A DNA stretch of 64,000 nucleotides from Humibacter albus DSM 18994 (lineage in GTDB: Bacteria > Actinomycetota > Actinomycetes > Actinomycetales > Microbacteriaceae), in contig NZ_ATXT01000015.1 in assembly GCF_000421825.1 (NCBI RefSeq), positions 1 through 64,000 of the forward strand, in the 5' to 3' direction. The notes under the pieces are model-generated. The model was given only the letters and a program-made list of their open reading frames with translations, searched no databases and was not told the origin of the DNA. Both the position numbers and the translations under genes were made by a program. This document shows positions 16,513-24,236 of the stretch, piece after piece (positions within the stretch are counted from its first letter, which is position 1; each line of letters starts with the position of its first letter).

Positions 16513-17532
16513 ATGGCAGGCCGCACGACCATGGCGGACATCGCTCGGATGGCGGATGTATCGCCGGCCGCAGTCTCGTTCGCACTGAACGGACGCCCGG
16601 GCGTGTCCGACGCAACCCGCGAGAAGGTCATCGCCATCGCCGGCCAGGTCGGTTGGTACCCGAACGCGGCGGCTCGAGCGCTCGGCGGCTCAAGGGCCGG
16701 GAGTGTGGGGCTGGTAATCCGTCGCTCAGCGGCGAACATCGGCCAGGAGCCGTTCTATTCGAACTTCATGGCAGGACTCGGCTCACGGTTCACTGCAGAA
16801 TCAACGGCACTGCTGCTTCAGTTTGCGGATTCCGAGAACATGGAATTGTCTACCTACGCGCGCTGGTGCACTGAGCGCCGCGTCGACGGAATCGTCTTGC
16901 TCGACCTGCGCATCAACGACCCACGCCCGCAGGCGATCACCGAGATGGGTGTTCCCTTCGTGGTGCTCGGAAACGCCAACTATGCGAAAGGATATCCGAG
17001 CTTCGGCATTGACGACGCAACCATCACCTACAACTTGGTTGGCCGCCTCGTCGCACTAGGCCATCGGCGTCTGGCACGGATCGAAGACATGCATACAATG
17101 GCGCACACCGCCGTACGCACAAGCGCCTTCGTCAGAGCTTGCGCACTCAACAATCTGCCTACCCCCGTCCTGCTCGAAGGTGATGCATCGACCGCGAGCG
17201 GGCGGGCTCAGACACGACACCTGCTCGATTCGAACCGCCGACCCACCGCAATCCTCTACGACAATGACGTCATGGCCGTTGCTGGGCTGCACACCGCACT
17301 GGAAATGGGCGTCACCGTTCCGGACGAGTTGTCCCTAATCGCCTGGGACGACTCGATCCTGTGCGAGGCGACCAGCCCGCAGCTCGCAGCACTTCGATAC
17401 AGCGTCTATGACCTCGGGCAATCCGTCGCCGACATGCTTCTCAACCTAATCGACGACGGAAGGCGTCCAGTGCCGCACTTGGAAGATCCCGTTCTCATCG
17501 AACGCCGCAGCCTCGGGCCAAAACTGAAGTAG
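16513..17532 (+). CDS. LacI-family transcriptional regulator
   Basis: The 339-residue product has the helix-turn-helix TMADIARMADVSPAAVSFAL with hinge NGRPGVSDATREKVIAIAGQ and a sugar-sensing domain (VDGIVLLDLRINDPRP, LVALGHRRLARIEDM, LSLIAWDDSILCEATSPQL). The start ATG at 16513 has GGAAGGAG seven bases upstream and is preferred to an upstream in-frame start. It is divergent from the remnant binding-protein/paralogue 2 operon, which it probably controlled. It is a paralogue of the convergent regulator at 17778. Confidence 0.88.
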   Translation: MAGRTTMADIARMADVSPAAVSFALNGRPGVSDATREKVIAIAGQVGWYPNAAARALGGSRAGSVGLVIRRSAANIGQEPFYSNFMAGLGSRFTAESTALLLQFADSENMELSTYARWCTERRVDGIVLLDLRINDPRPQAITEMGVPFVVLGNANYAKGYPSFGIDDATITYNLVGRLVALGHRRLARIEDMHTMAHTAVRTSAFVRACALNNLPTPVLLEGDASTASGRAQTRHLLDSNRRPTAILYDNDVMAVAGLHTALEMGVTVPDELSLIAWDDSILCEATSPQLAALRYSVYDLGQSVADMLLNLIDDGRRPVPHLEDPVLIERRSLGPKLK

Positions 17533-17777
17533 TTCGCACTGACGAGAGAGTCCCCGACACCCATTCGAGCAACCGCAAGCGGTCTCTATGTTTGTGGCAC
17601 GTCCTCGACCGACTCCGCAAGCCCAAGGGATACTGCAGCCGGCGTACGGCGCCTGTCATTGAATCGGTACCCAGTCCGGCGCCGGACCACCACCGCGGTG
17701 TCACTGTACGGCAGCCTCTCCGATGAATTGAAGACACGGGGCATTGCCCCGAGGCCTTGAGCACGGAATCCGTGCGG

Positions 17778-18836
17778 TCAAGACGCCGGCCCTACCGAGG
17801 TCGTTCCGATACTGGCCCTTCTGACGAACGTTGGGACGCTATGGAGCAAGGCACGCGGTCTGGCTCCCTGGACAAGATCCACCAGTGCACGAGCGGATTG
17901 CGATCCGTAACTGAGCACATCGCGCCGCATCGCAGAAAGGCTGGGAGTCATCATCTGGCAGAGCAACGAATCGTCCCAGACCATGACCGAGACGTCGTCG
18001 GGAACCCCAAGGCCCCGCTCATTTACCGCCGCGAGAACGGAAATGCCAACGAGATCGTCGTCGCACATCACGGCGGTAGGACGATCCGGCAGGTCGAGGA
18101 CGGCCTTCGTGAGTGCCGCGATCGACTCTCGTGAATTGTCCAGGTCAAGGAGGACGGGATCTGGCAATCCTGCATCTGCGAGTGCGTCAACCATTGCCTT
18201 GGTCCGGACACGGCTGTGCAGAAGGGTATCCGACTCGATGATCCGCGCGAAGCGACGGTGGCCGAGACGCATGAGTTGCGCAACGGCCGCACGCATGCCC
18301 GTATAGTCATCCGTCCACACAGAGGTGACCGATGTACTCTCGACCGGCCCACCCGCGATCACAGTCGGCAGGCCGAGCTCTTCAACAAGACGGATCCTTG
18401 GGTCATTCGTACGCGGGTCCAGGAGCAAGACCCCGTCAACGGTTTTCCGTGCAGACCATTTTTCGAGAGTCAGCATCTCCGAGGCAACGTCAGGGACTAC
18501 CTGAAAGCAAAGCGAATAGCCGAGGCCTGAAAGTGCCTCACTGACGCCGGCAGTGAATGACCCGAAGAACGGCTCCGTCGCCACCACCTCTGCGGCGCGG
18601 CTAATGACGAGGCCGATCGTCTCGGAGCGCGTGGAGGAGAGGCGTCTGGCGGCCTCGTGTGGAGACCAGCCGAGGCGCTTCGCCACCTCGACAATATGCT
18701 GACGCGTCTTATCCGAAACGCCACCCCGGCCGTTGAGCGCGTACGAGACCGAGGCCGTGGATACCCCCGCCGCACGGGCAACGTCCTCGATTCGCGGCCG
18801 ACCTGGCGTCGAGGATCCAGATGATTTGGAGACCAT
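17778..18836 (-). CDS. LacI-family transcriptional regulator
   Basis: The 352-residue product has RIEDVARAAGVSTASVSYAL, the hinge NGRGGVSDKTRQHIVEVAKR and an effector domain with VDGVLLLDPRTNDPRI, LMRLGHRRFARIIESD and VSVMVWDDSLLCQMMTPSLS. These blocks match the regulator at 16513 closely. It is divergent from paralogue 3 (19238), so paralogue 3 is its likely target. An inverted repeat nine bases before its ATG suggests autorepression. Confidence 0.88.
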   Translation of the reverse strand: MVSKSSGSSTPGRPRIEDVARAAGVSTASVSYALNGRGGVSDKTRQHIVEVAKRLGWSPHEAARRLSSTRSETIGLVISRAAEVVATEPFFGSFTAGVSEALSGLGYSLCFQVVPDVASEMLTLEKWSARKTVDGVLLLDPRTNDPRIRLVEELGLPTVIAGGPVESTSVTSVWTDDYTGMRAAVAQLMRLGHRRFARIIESDTLLHSRVRTKAMVDALADAGLPDPVLLDLDNSRESIAALTKAVLDLPDRPTAVMCDDDLVGISVLAAVNERGLGVPDDVSVMVWDDSLLCQMMTPSLSAMRRDVLSYGSQSARALVDLVQGARPRALLHSVPTFVRRASIGTTSVGPAS

Positions 18837-18844
18837 GGTTGCAT

Positions 18845-18858
18845 CTTAAGCGATTAAG
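18845..18858. promoter_or_regulatory. Palindromic operator CTTAA-N4-TTAAG
   Basis: The plus strand reads CTTAAGCGATTAAG, a 5-bp inverted repeat around GCGA. It lies 9 bases upstream of the LacI start at 18836 and overlaps the expected ribosome-binding or promoter area, as in autoregulated LacI genes. Confidence 0.5.
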
Positions 18859-19154
18859 TGATTCTCTGAAAGCGCCGCCCGGACAGCATCGCGGGGAGAC
18901 CCCAACGCCGGCAGGACGGCGACGATTCGATGGCGAATGCACTGGCATTGGATGGACATGGAACTGCGGCGAGCACACGACGAAACACCTTTCGGGCGAA
19001 GGATGGACAACAGGTCATGACAGCCCCAATCCGCTGTACCAAACCGTCTTCAGGGGGAGACGAGCTGCGACGACCTCTCGGCTGACCGCAACGCCTGCGG
19101 GAAGTTGCCCAAACGAATACTTCGGCGATAGAAGCTTCAGCTTCGTTTACCTCT

Positions 19155-19167
19155 AGCGCCTGGCGCT
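19155..19167. promoter_or_regulatory. Perfect palindrome AGCGCCTGGCGCT, operator candidate
   Basis: The 13-bp site has two perfect 6-bp arms around T and sits 71 bases upstream of the paralogue 3 start. AGCGC...GCGCT cores are typical of LacI-family operators. The adjacent LacI protein (17778) is the natural ligand. Confidence 0.55.
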
Positions 19168-19237
19168 TAAAAACTCGCCATGCGCCGGCCGACTGACACT
19201 CTCTCTTCCGCCAGATTAACAATGAAGAAGGAAATCC

Positions 19238-21589
19238 ATGACCAATCTAGAAACCGCCTCCAGGCCAGCAATGACTCCCTTCGCCGCGGCGAACGGTAGG
19301 GGGCTGAGCCTTACCATCGCCGGCCGCCAGGTGTTCGACACCGCCGGCCCCGTCCGCCTCATCACCGACGACGGCGTCGCGAGCGTCCACGGCTACGATT
19401 CCGTCGAGCGGGACGGAGCAGCGGTCGTCGGCCGCTTGGACACGGTTCTCGCGGACGGAACGCGCGTCGCCGTCGTGGACACGTGGTCGCCGTCCGCGGA
19501 AGGGGACAGCGCCTTGATAAACCGGCGGTTTTCGGTCGAAGAGGCGGGTACGGCTGCCGGCGTCCGCGCAGAATTCGTGGTCGAGGGCACCGTCGACGCG
19601 CCACAGCCAGACTGGCAGTTCTACGTAACCGGCGCGCTCTATAACCGCAACGACACGGACCTCGATGGAAAGGAGGACTACCTTGGCGGCTACGTCCAGG
19701 AATACCGCGACGATCGCAACGGGCACTTGGCCGTTCTCGCCTACCTGCCGCAGGAGCGTTTAGGGCTTTCCTTGGCCCGAACCACTGTTCCTCGCTACGA
19801 TTCGGGGATATCCGAGGGCGAGCTCCGGAGCGGCGTGGTCATCAACGATTCCGACATCGGCTCGCTGGGCATCGACTCTCGCGAAGGCGAGCCGTTGCGG
19901 CTGCGGGCAGGCTACCCATTCGGGGAGGAAGTTACCTTCAGTCTGGAGACAAGCGGCCGCGGGTGGGCCGGCTTCCTGCCTGTTGAGAAGAATCGGGCCA
20001 CTACGGTCGACTACGAACTCCGCGCATTCGTTGCAGACGACATCACGGAAGCAATTTGGGGTGTCACGCAGAGACAGATCAAGCGCCTCGACGCCCACCC
20101 TGCTGAACTCCCACTGCCCATGGAGGAACTCGAGCGGCACCGCTTCCTCTTGACCCAACTCTACTTTCGGGAGTCGGACCCGGAGGTAGACCCCAAACGG
20201 CCTGCCGGTTATATGACCCACTTCTCACCCCGAAAGGGCGAAACTCAGGGTTCGCTCCTCGAATACGGCTTTACGGGCGCGCAGGCGCTTCACGCTCTCA
20301 ACGCGATCCGTCGTGGACACCGCGAGGACGTTCCGTTATGGACCGACCGTGCACGTAAGGTCCTCGACTTCTTCGTGAACGAGATGCAGGCAGAGAACGG
20401 CTTCTCCGAGGGTATTTACGACATGAAGAGCATGGAATTCGTCCGGTGGTTCACCGGGATCCTCCTGCCATTTCAGTACTCGGAGGATGACTTAGCGGCG
20501 CGCGCATACCTCGGGAGCCAGATCACCGAGGCCCTGATGCCCATCGCCCGAAAGCTGCGGACGGTGCCGGGCAATTACATGCGAACGATGTGCGAATCTA
20601 CCTACCCGCTTCTGCTCGCCTACGAAGCAGAGTCTCGCTATGGCGTCGACCAGAGTGCATGGCTCGCCGCAGGCGAGAGGTTTGGTGAGTTCCTTCTTAA
20701 TACGCAGGGTCAGGACGGAGCTTGGTTCCGAGCCTACTCACCGCAAGGCAAAGGGCTTACGGATCCAGTCGAATGGTTCGGTAGGTCATCGATCGAGCAA
20801 CGGTCGGGCACGATTTTCCCGATTGAGGTGCTCAGCGCCCTGTACCGAATCACGGGTAACAATCAGTACAAATATGCCGCACTTCGAGCCGCCGACTACA
20901 TCTCGGAGACCTATGTGCCCGAGATCTTGTACTGCGGTGGCCTCAACGACACGTCGCACATAAAGTCGGTGAAGATCGACGCGGTCGCGGTCATGTTCGC
21001 GATGCGGTCGCTCATAATGGCTTTCAAGCTGGGTAGCGATCGGCGTCACCTCAATGCCGCGGTAAAGGCGGCGAAAGTCCTCAGTTCCTGGCTGTTTCTC
21101 TGGGATGTTCCATTCCCGAAGGACACCCTGTTGGAAGTCGGCGGATTCCGGAGCACGGGATGGGCCGTCTGCGACGTTATTCCCGGCGGCGGCTACGTCG
21201 ATGACGAGTTCCTCGAGTTTGTCGGCGACATGCTCGAAGTCGCGCACGCCGCCCATGAGCCCGATCTTGTCGATATCGTCGAGCTAGTGCTGACAGGCAT
21301 GCAATACGGACTCTCCATCCCAGGTAACATGCTCGGTTACGCTGCGCCCGGTATTCAGTGCGAGGGTTATCTGACCTCCTACTGGCTGAGCGCGCCCGAG
21401 GAGACAGCGTTCTCCGGGGCAGTGAACAAGAAGAAGGGTGACGACAACGATACTTGCAATGGCCTGATCAATGCCCAGGCCTTGTACGGTCTCGACGCGC
21501 TGCGTGACACTTTCGGCACAACCGACATCACCGAGATTCGCCAGCAGGTGAATAGGGTGACAGCGGCGAGCTCGAAGCCAGTGGTCTAG
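19238..21589 (+). CDS. Putative cytoplasmic six-hairpin glycosidase, paralogue 3 of 3
   Basis: The 783-residue product is closest in wording to paralogue 1: GALYNRNDTDLDGKEDYLGG (D-x-D-x-D-G loop), YVQEYRDDRNGHLAVLAYLP, DIGSLGIDSREGEPLRLRAG, QGSLLEYGFTGAQALHALNA, GGLNDTSHIKSVKIDAVAVM and YAAPGIQCEGYLTSYWLSAP. The N-terminal part is beta-rich and the C-terminal 480 residues look like an alpha-hairpin barrel. No signal peptide is seen. AAGGAAATCC precedes the ATG. It stands alone, divergent from a LacI gene and followed by a strong hairpin, so it is a single-gene regulated unit. Confidence 0.62.
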   Translation: MTNLETASRPAMTPFAAANGRGLSLTIAGRQVFDTAGPVRLITDDGVASVHGYDSVERDGAAVVGRLDTVLADGTRVAVVDTWSPSAEGDSALINRRFSVEEAGTAAGVRAEFVVEGTVDAPQPDWQFYVTGALYNRNDTDLDGKEDYLGGYVQEYRDDRNGHLAVLAYLPQERLGLSLARTTVPRYDSGISEGELRSGVVINDSDIGSLGIDSREGEPLRLRAGYPFGEEVTFSLETSGRGWAGFLPVEKNRATTVDYELRAFVADDITEAIWGVTQRQIKRLDAHPAELPLPMEELERHRFLLTQLYFRESDPEVDPKRPAGYMTHFSPRKGETQGSLLEYGFTGAQALHALNAIRRGHREDVPLWTDRARKVLDFFVNEMQAENGFSEGIYDMKSMEFVRWFTGILLPFQYSEDDLAARAYLGSQITEALMPIARKLRTVPGNYMRTMCESTYPLLLAYEAESRYGVDQSAWLAAGERFGEFLLNTQGQDGAWFRAYSPQGKGLTDPVEWFGRSSIEQRSGTIFPIEVLSALYRITGNNQYKYAALRAADYISETYVPEILYCGGLNDTSHIKSVKIDAVAVMFAMRSLIMAFKLGSDRRHLNAAVKAAKVLSSWLFLWDVPFPKDTLLEVGGFRSTGWAVCDVIPGGGYVDDEFLEFVGDMLEVAHAAHEPDLVDIVELVLTGMQYGLSIPGNMLGYAAPGIQCEGYLTSYWLSAPEETAFSGAVNKKKGDDNDTCNGLINAQALYGLDALRDTFGTTDITEIRQQVNRVTAASSKPVV

Positions 21590-21590
21590 A

Positions 21591-21620
21591 TGAAGGTCCC
21601 GGCGTGAGCCGGGACCTTCA
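21591..21620 (+). terminator. Strong hairpin after paralogue 3
   Basis: TGAAGGTCCCGGC and GCCGGGACCTTCA form a perfect 13-bp stem with loop GTGA, starting two bases after the stop codon. No T-tract follows, as is common in actinobacterial terminators. Homology to integrase begins about 16 bases later. Confidence 0.75.
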
Positions 21621-21635
21621 TCCCAGTGCTACCGC

Positions 21636-22544
21636 CGGCTAGTCCGTCTTTATCTGGACCCAGCGTTGAGCGAGACCAAACTCACCGCCGTCACGCCGAG
21701 CAGAATCCGACGTCTATACAAAGACCTCGCTACGCACGGCGGCCACGATGGAAGCCCCATCTCCGCCAACACGATTCGAAAGGCTCACGTCGTTCTTGGT
21801 TCAATCCTCGATGCGGCCGTCGATGACCACCTCATCCCAACCAACCCTGCGCGCCGAACGAGACTCGTTAGACCGCCGACAGGGAAGCAAGTGCGCGCAC
21901 AAGCCGAAGAGCTGGTCACCTGGTCGCTCGCGCAGGTGAAGAGTTTTCTGGATTGGGATCGAGACGAATATCGCGACCGGGACTACACACTTTGGCTCAC
22001 TCTTGCGATGACCGGGATGCGACGAAGCGAGGCACTCGCCCTCCGCTGGTCAGACGTCGACGTGGATCGCCAAAGGATTGCAATCCGGCGCGCGGCAGAC
22101 AGCATCGAGATCGGAACGACGAAACTGCCGAAGAACAGCAAAGCACGGGTCGTTGACGTCGACGACGACTTTCTCGGCGCCCTTAGGACCTGGCGCGCCA
22201 CGCGCGGGGCGATCTCGCTTGACCTTGCGCGGCCCAGCGCCTATCTGTTCGGCGATGCTGCCGGACTCCTGATCAATCCAAATCGCGTAACCAACCGTTG
22301 GAGCGTACGGGTGAAGGCATATCAGAGGGCACACCCCAACGCAGAATTGCCGTCACTACCGCTTCACGGGCTTCGCCACAGCCATGCCACCGCACTCCTC
22401 GAGGCCGGTGTGCATCCCCGCGTGGTCCAGGAACGCCTTGGTCACAGCACCATCACGATCACGATGGAGATATACAGCCACGTGACGGACACGATGCAGC
22501 GGGACGCAACGGATCGCTTGACTGCGCTTTTTCGCAGTGCTTAG
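21636..22544 (+). pseudogene. Tyrosine site-specific integrase, N-terminally truncated
   Basis: Similarity begins abruptly at about 21636 with VRLYLDPALSETKLTAVTPS, in the middle of the core-binding domain. The whole catalytic domain follows: TGMRRSEALALRW with the first Arg, a TKLPKNSKAR beta-hairpin with Lys, HGLRHSHATALLEAG with HxxR, LGHSTITITM and the nucleophile Tyr in IYSHV. The arm-binding N-terminal domain of about 80-100 residues is missing, and the first usable start is TTG at 21666. The gene ends 76 bases before the tRNA-Arg 3' end, the usual position of an integrase next to its attachment site. Confidence 0.75.
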
Positions 22545-22563
22545 CACATGGTTTGGCACATGG
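22541..22563 (+). repeat. Tandem TTxGCACATGG units, integrase arm-site candidate
   Basis: TTAGCACATGG (22541-22551) and TTGGCACATGG (22553-22563) are direct repeats 12 bp apart, starting at the integrase stop codon and lying between integrase and tRNA. This is where arm-type sites of attR are expected. A near-identical pair lies at 4396. Confidence 0.55.
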
Positions 22564-22620
22564 TGCCGAAACCCGGGTCCGTGTGGAACACTAAATTCCT
22601 GATCAGATGCACAAAACACT

Positions 22621-22695
22621 TGGTGCCCCTGGAGGGACTCGAACCCCCAACCGTTTCCTTAGGACGGAACTGCTCTTCCATTGAGCTACAGAGGC
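22621..22695 (-). tRNA. tRNA-Arg (anticodon CCT)
   Basis: The reverse strand folds as a tRNA: acceptor GCCTCTG pairs with CAGGGGC, the anticodon loop reads GTCCTAA with anticodon CCT, the T-loop is GGTTCGAGTCC, and CCA is encoded at 22621-22623. The 3' end faces the integrase, so this is the likely attachment site of the island. Confidence 0.93.
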
Positions 22696-22820
22696 TGGCC
22701 GTTCAATCTTACCGGTCTCCGATGCGCGAGCACGCGCATCGGAGCGCCAACCCTACCGGGTACCGACGGCCGTGCGCCAGCCCGCCGACCGTCCCCGGGA
22801 ATCGTGCCTATGGTTCTTCG

Positions 22821-23408
22821 ATGATCAAGCCGACAGAACACAAGACCACGAGGATGCCGGCACTCGCGATCCTCTTCGCTGCGGCGATCGCGCTCTCCGC
22901 GTGCACCGGCGCCCCCGACCACGGCACGTCACCGGTCGACCCGTCGACGCCGGCGGCAACCGCGTCCGGTTCGACGGCGAGGAGCAACGAGACATTGATG
23001 GCGGCCGCACGCACGGCGCGCGATGCCGTGGGGAGCGGCACCGTGGCATCCGTCGATCAGGATGCGACGTCGTGGGAGGTGCTGATCGTCGCCGCCGACG
23101 GAACGGAACGCGAAGTGCACGTCGCACCGGACGGCTCCTCCGTGATCTCGGGTCCGACCGAGCACGGCACCGATGCGGAGGATCGCACCGAGAACATGAA
23201 GCACCTCGCGGACGCCAAGCTCGATCTCGCGGGGGCCGTGTCGAAGATCGTCGCCGCCTCTCCGGGCACGATCACGGAACTCAGCCTCGACGACCACGCC
23301 GGCGTCACCGTGTGGGAGGCCGACGTGCGCGACGCGCAGGGCGTCAAGCACGAGGTGCGCATCGATGCGGCCAGCGGCCACGTCGTGACGAACGTCACCG
23401 GCGACTGA
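22821..23408 (+). CDS. PepSY-domain-like lipoprotein
   Basis: The 195-residue product has a basic n-region, a hydrophobic segment (PALAILFAAAIALSACTG) and the lipobox LSAC, so it should be lipid-anchored outside. The mature part has two PepSY-like repeats: VDQDATSWEVLIVAADGTER and LSLDDHAGVTVWEADVRDAQ followed by HEVRIDAASGHVV. Such domains are proposed to inhibit peptidases or bind in the envelope. The ATG at 22821 is the first start that places the signal correctly. It follows the tRNA and belongs to the core genome side. Confidence 0.7.
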   Translation: MIKPTEHKTTRMPALAILFAAAIALSACTGAPDHGTSPVDPSTPAATASGSTARSNETLMAAARTARDAVGSGTVASVDQDATSWEVLIVAADGTEREVHVAPDGSSVISGPTEHGTDAEDRTENMKHLADAKLDLAGAVSKIVAASPGTITELSLDDHAGVTVWEADVRDAQGVKHEVRIDAASGHVVTNVTGD

Positions 23409-23411
23409 CGC

Positions 23412-23909
23412 TCACGCCGCCGGCGCGAGGTACCCCTGCCACGCCGGCAGCGCGTGCTCGACTCCGCGCACCATCCAGGCGGGGTCGTGCGGCATGCGCG
23501 GGGTGAACGCGAGCGACCAGCCCATCTCGGCAGCGGTGCGATCGCCCTTCACGTTGTTGCACCGCAGGCAGCAGGCCACGAGATTGTCCCAGGAGTCAGC
23601 TCCCCCGCGCGACTTGGGCAGCACATGGTCGATGGTCGCCGCCGACTTGCCGCAGTACGCGCAACGATGCCCGTCCCGGCGCAGCACGCCGCGACGCGAG
23701 ACCGGAACCGCACGCCCGTGCGGCAGGCGCACGTAGCGCGTGAGCAGGATGACGGAAGGTCTGTCGTAGACGACGTCGACGCCCCAGACCGGATGCTCGA
23801 CATCGACCTCCACGATCGTCGCCTTCGCGCTCATCACGAGCGCGAGCGCCCGCTTGAAGCTGACGACGGCCAGCGGTTCGTATCCTGCATTCAGCACCAG
23901 TGTGCGCAT
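23412..23909 (-). CDS. HNH endonuclease family protein
   Basis: The 165-residue product opens MRTLVLNAGYEPLAVVSFKR and carries a compact HNH fold: RRDGHRCAYCGKSAATIDHV with CxxC and the DH pair, then PKSRGGADSWDNLVACCLRC and NNVKG with the second CxxC-like pair and Asn. This architecture is a widespread single-copy actinobacterial HNH protein whose biological role is unsettled. Its long 5' leader contains a His-rich ORF and a terminator (24001-24103), so expression may be attenuated. Confidence 0.88.
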   Translation of the reverse strand: MRTLVLNAGYEPLAVVSFKRALALVMSAKATIVEVDVEHPVWGVDVVYDRPSVILLTRYVRLPHGRAVPVSRRGVLRRDGHRCAYCGKSAATIDHVLPKSRGGADSWDNLVACCLRCNNVKGDRTAAEMGWSLAFTPRMPHDPAWMVRGVEHALPAWQGYLAPAA

Positions 23910-24000
23910 CGACGTCCTCTCGATTCACCGGAATGGCTTCCCGGTTCTCGCGTTCGTCTCGCGTCACGGCTCGCAAGCCGCCGCGGCAGTCGCAGACAAC

Positions 24001-24030
24001 AAAAAAGGCGCCGTCAGGATGACGACGCCT
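24001..24030 (-). terminator. Rho-independent terminator in the HNH leader
   Basis: On the minus strand AGGCGTCGTCA, loop TCC and TGACGGCGCCT form an 11-bp stem with one G-T pair, followed by six T. It lies about 90 bases upstream of the HNH start and overlaps the stop codon of the His-rich leader ORF, the arrangement of an attenuator. Confidence 0.8.
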
Positions 24031-24091
24031 AGTGCTTCCACGCACAGTGGTGGTGGAAGCAGTGGTGGCTGTGGTGCCGCAGGGTTCCCAC
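24029..24091 (-). CDS. His-rich leader peptide ORF (20 codons)
   Basis: From GTG at 24091 the minus strand reads 20 codons including the run HHSHHCFHHHC and ending AWKH before TAG; nine codons are His and two are Cys. AAGGA lies seven bases upstream of GTG. The stop codon enters the 5' arm of the terminator at 24001-24030, so ribosome position could decide whether the terminator forms. The downstream gene is the HNH endonuclease, not a his operon. The reading frame and signals are seen directly; the attenuation role is inferred. Confidence 0.6.
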   Translation of the reverse strand: MGTLRHHSHHCFHHHCAWKH

Positions 24092-24152
24092 TGGTGGGTC
24101 CTTCCGGGTCGATGATACGAACGAACGGTGTCAGGGCATCAGAGTAACGCAG

Positions 24153-24186
24153 GATCGGCGTACCACGTCGTTGTGGCACGCCGATC
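24153..24186 (-). terminator. Hairpin after the NlpC/P60 gene
   Basis: GATCGGCGT, A, CCAC, loop GTCGTT, GTGG, C, ACGCCGATC makes a long stem with one mismatch, about 50 bases past the hydrolase stop. It probably ends the hydrolase transcript before the HNH leader begins. Confidence 0.6.
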
Positions 24187-24236
24187 GCTGGGCTGTGCGG
24201 GCCGGCGTTCTCCCGGCGTTCGCCCCGATTCGCCGC

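Larger units (their letters stand above)
18837..19237. other. Divergent promoter region between LacI gene and paralogue 3
   Basis: These 401 bases carry two palindromes, listed separately at 18845 and 19155, and AAGGAAATCC directly before the ATG at 19238. No ORF with coding character is present. The region should contain the promoters of both genes. Confidence 0.5.
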
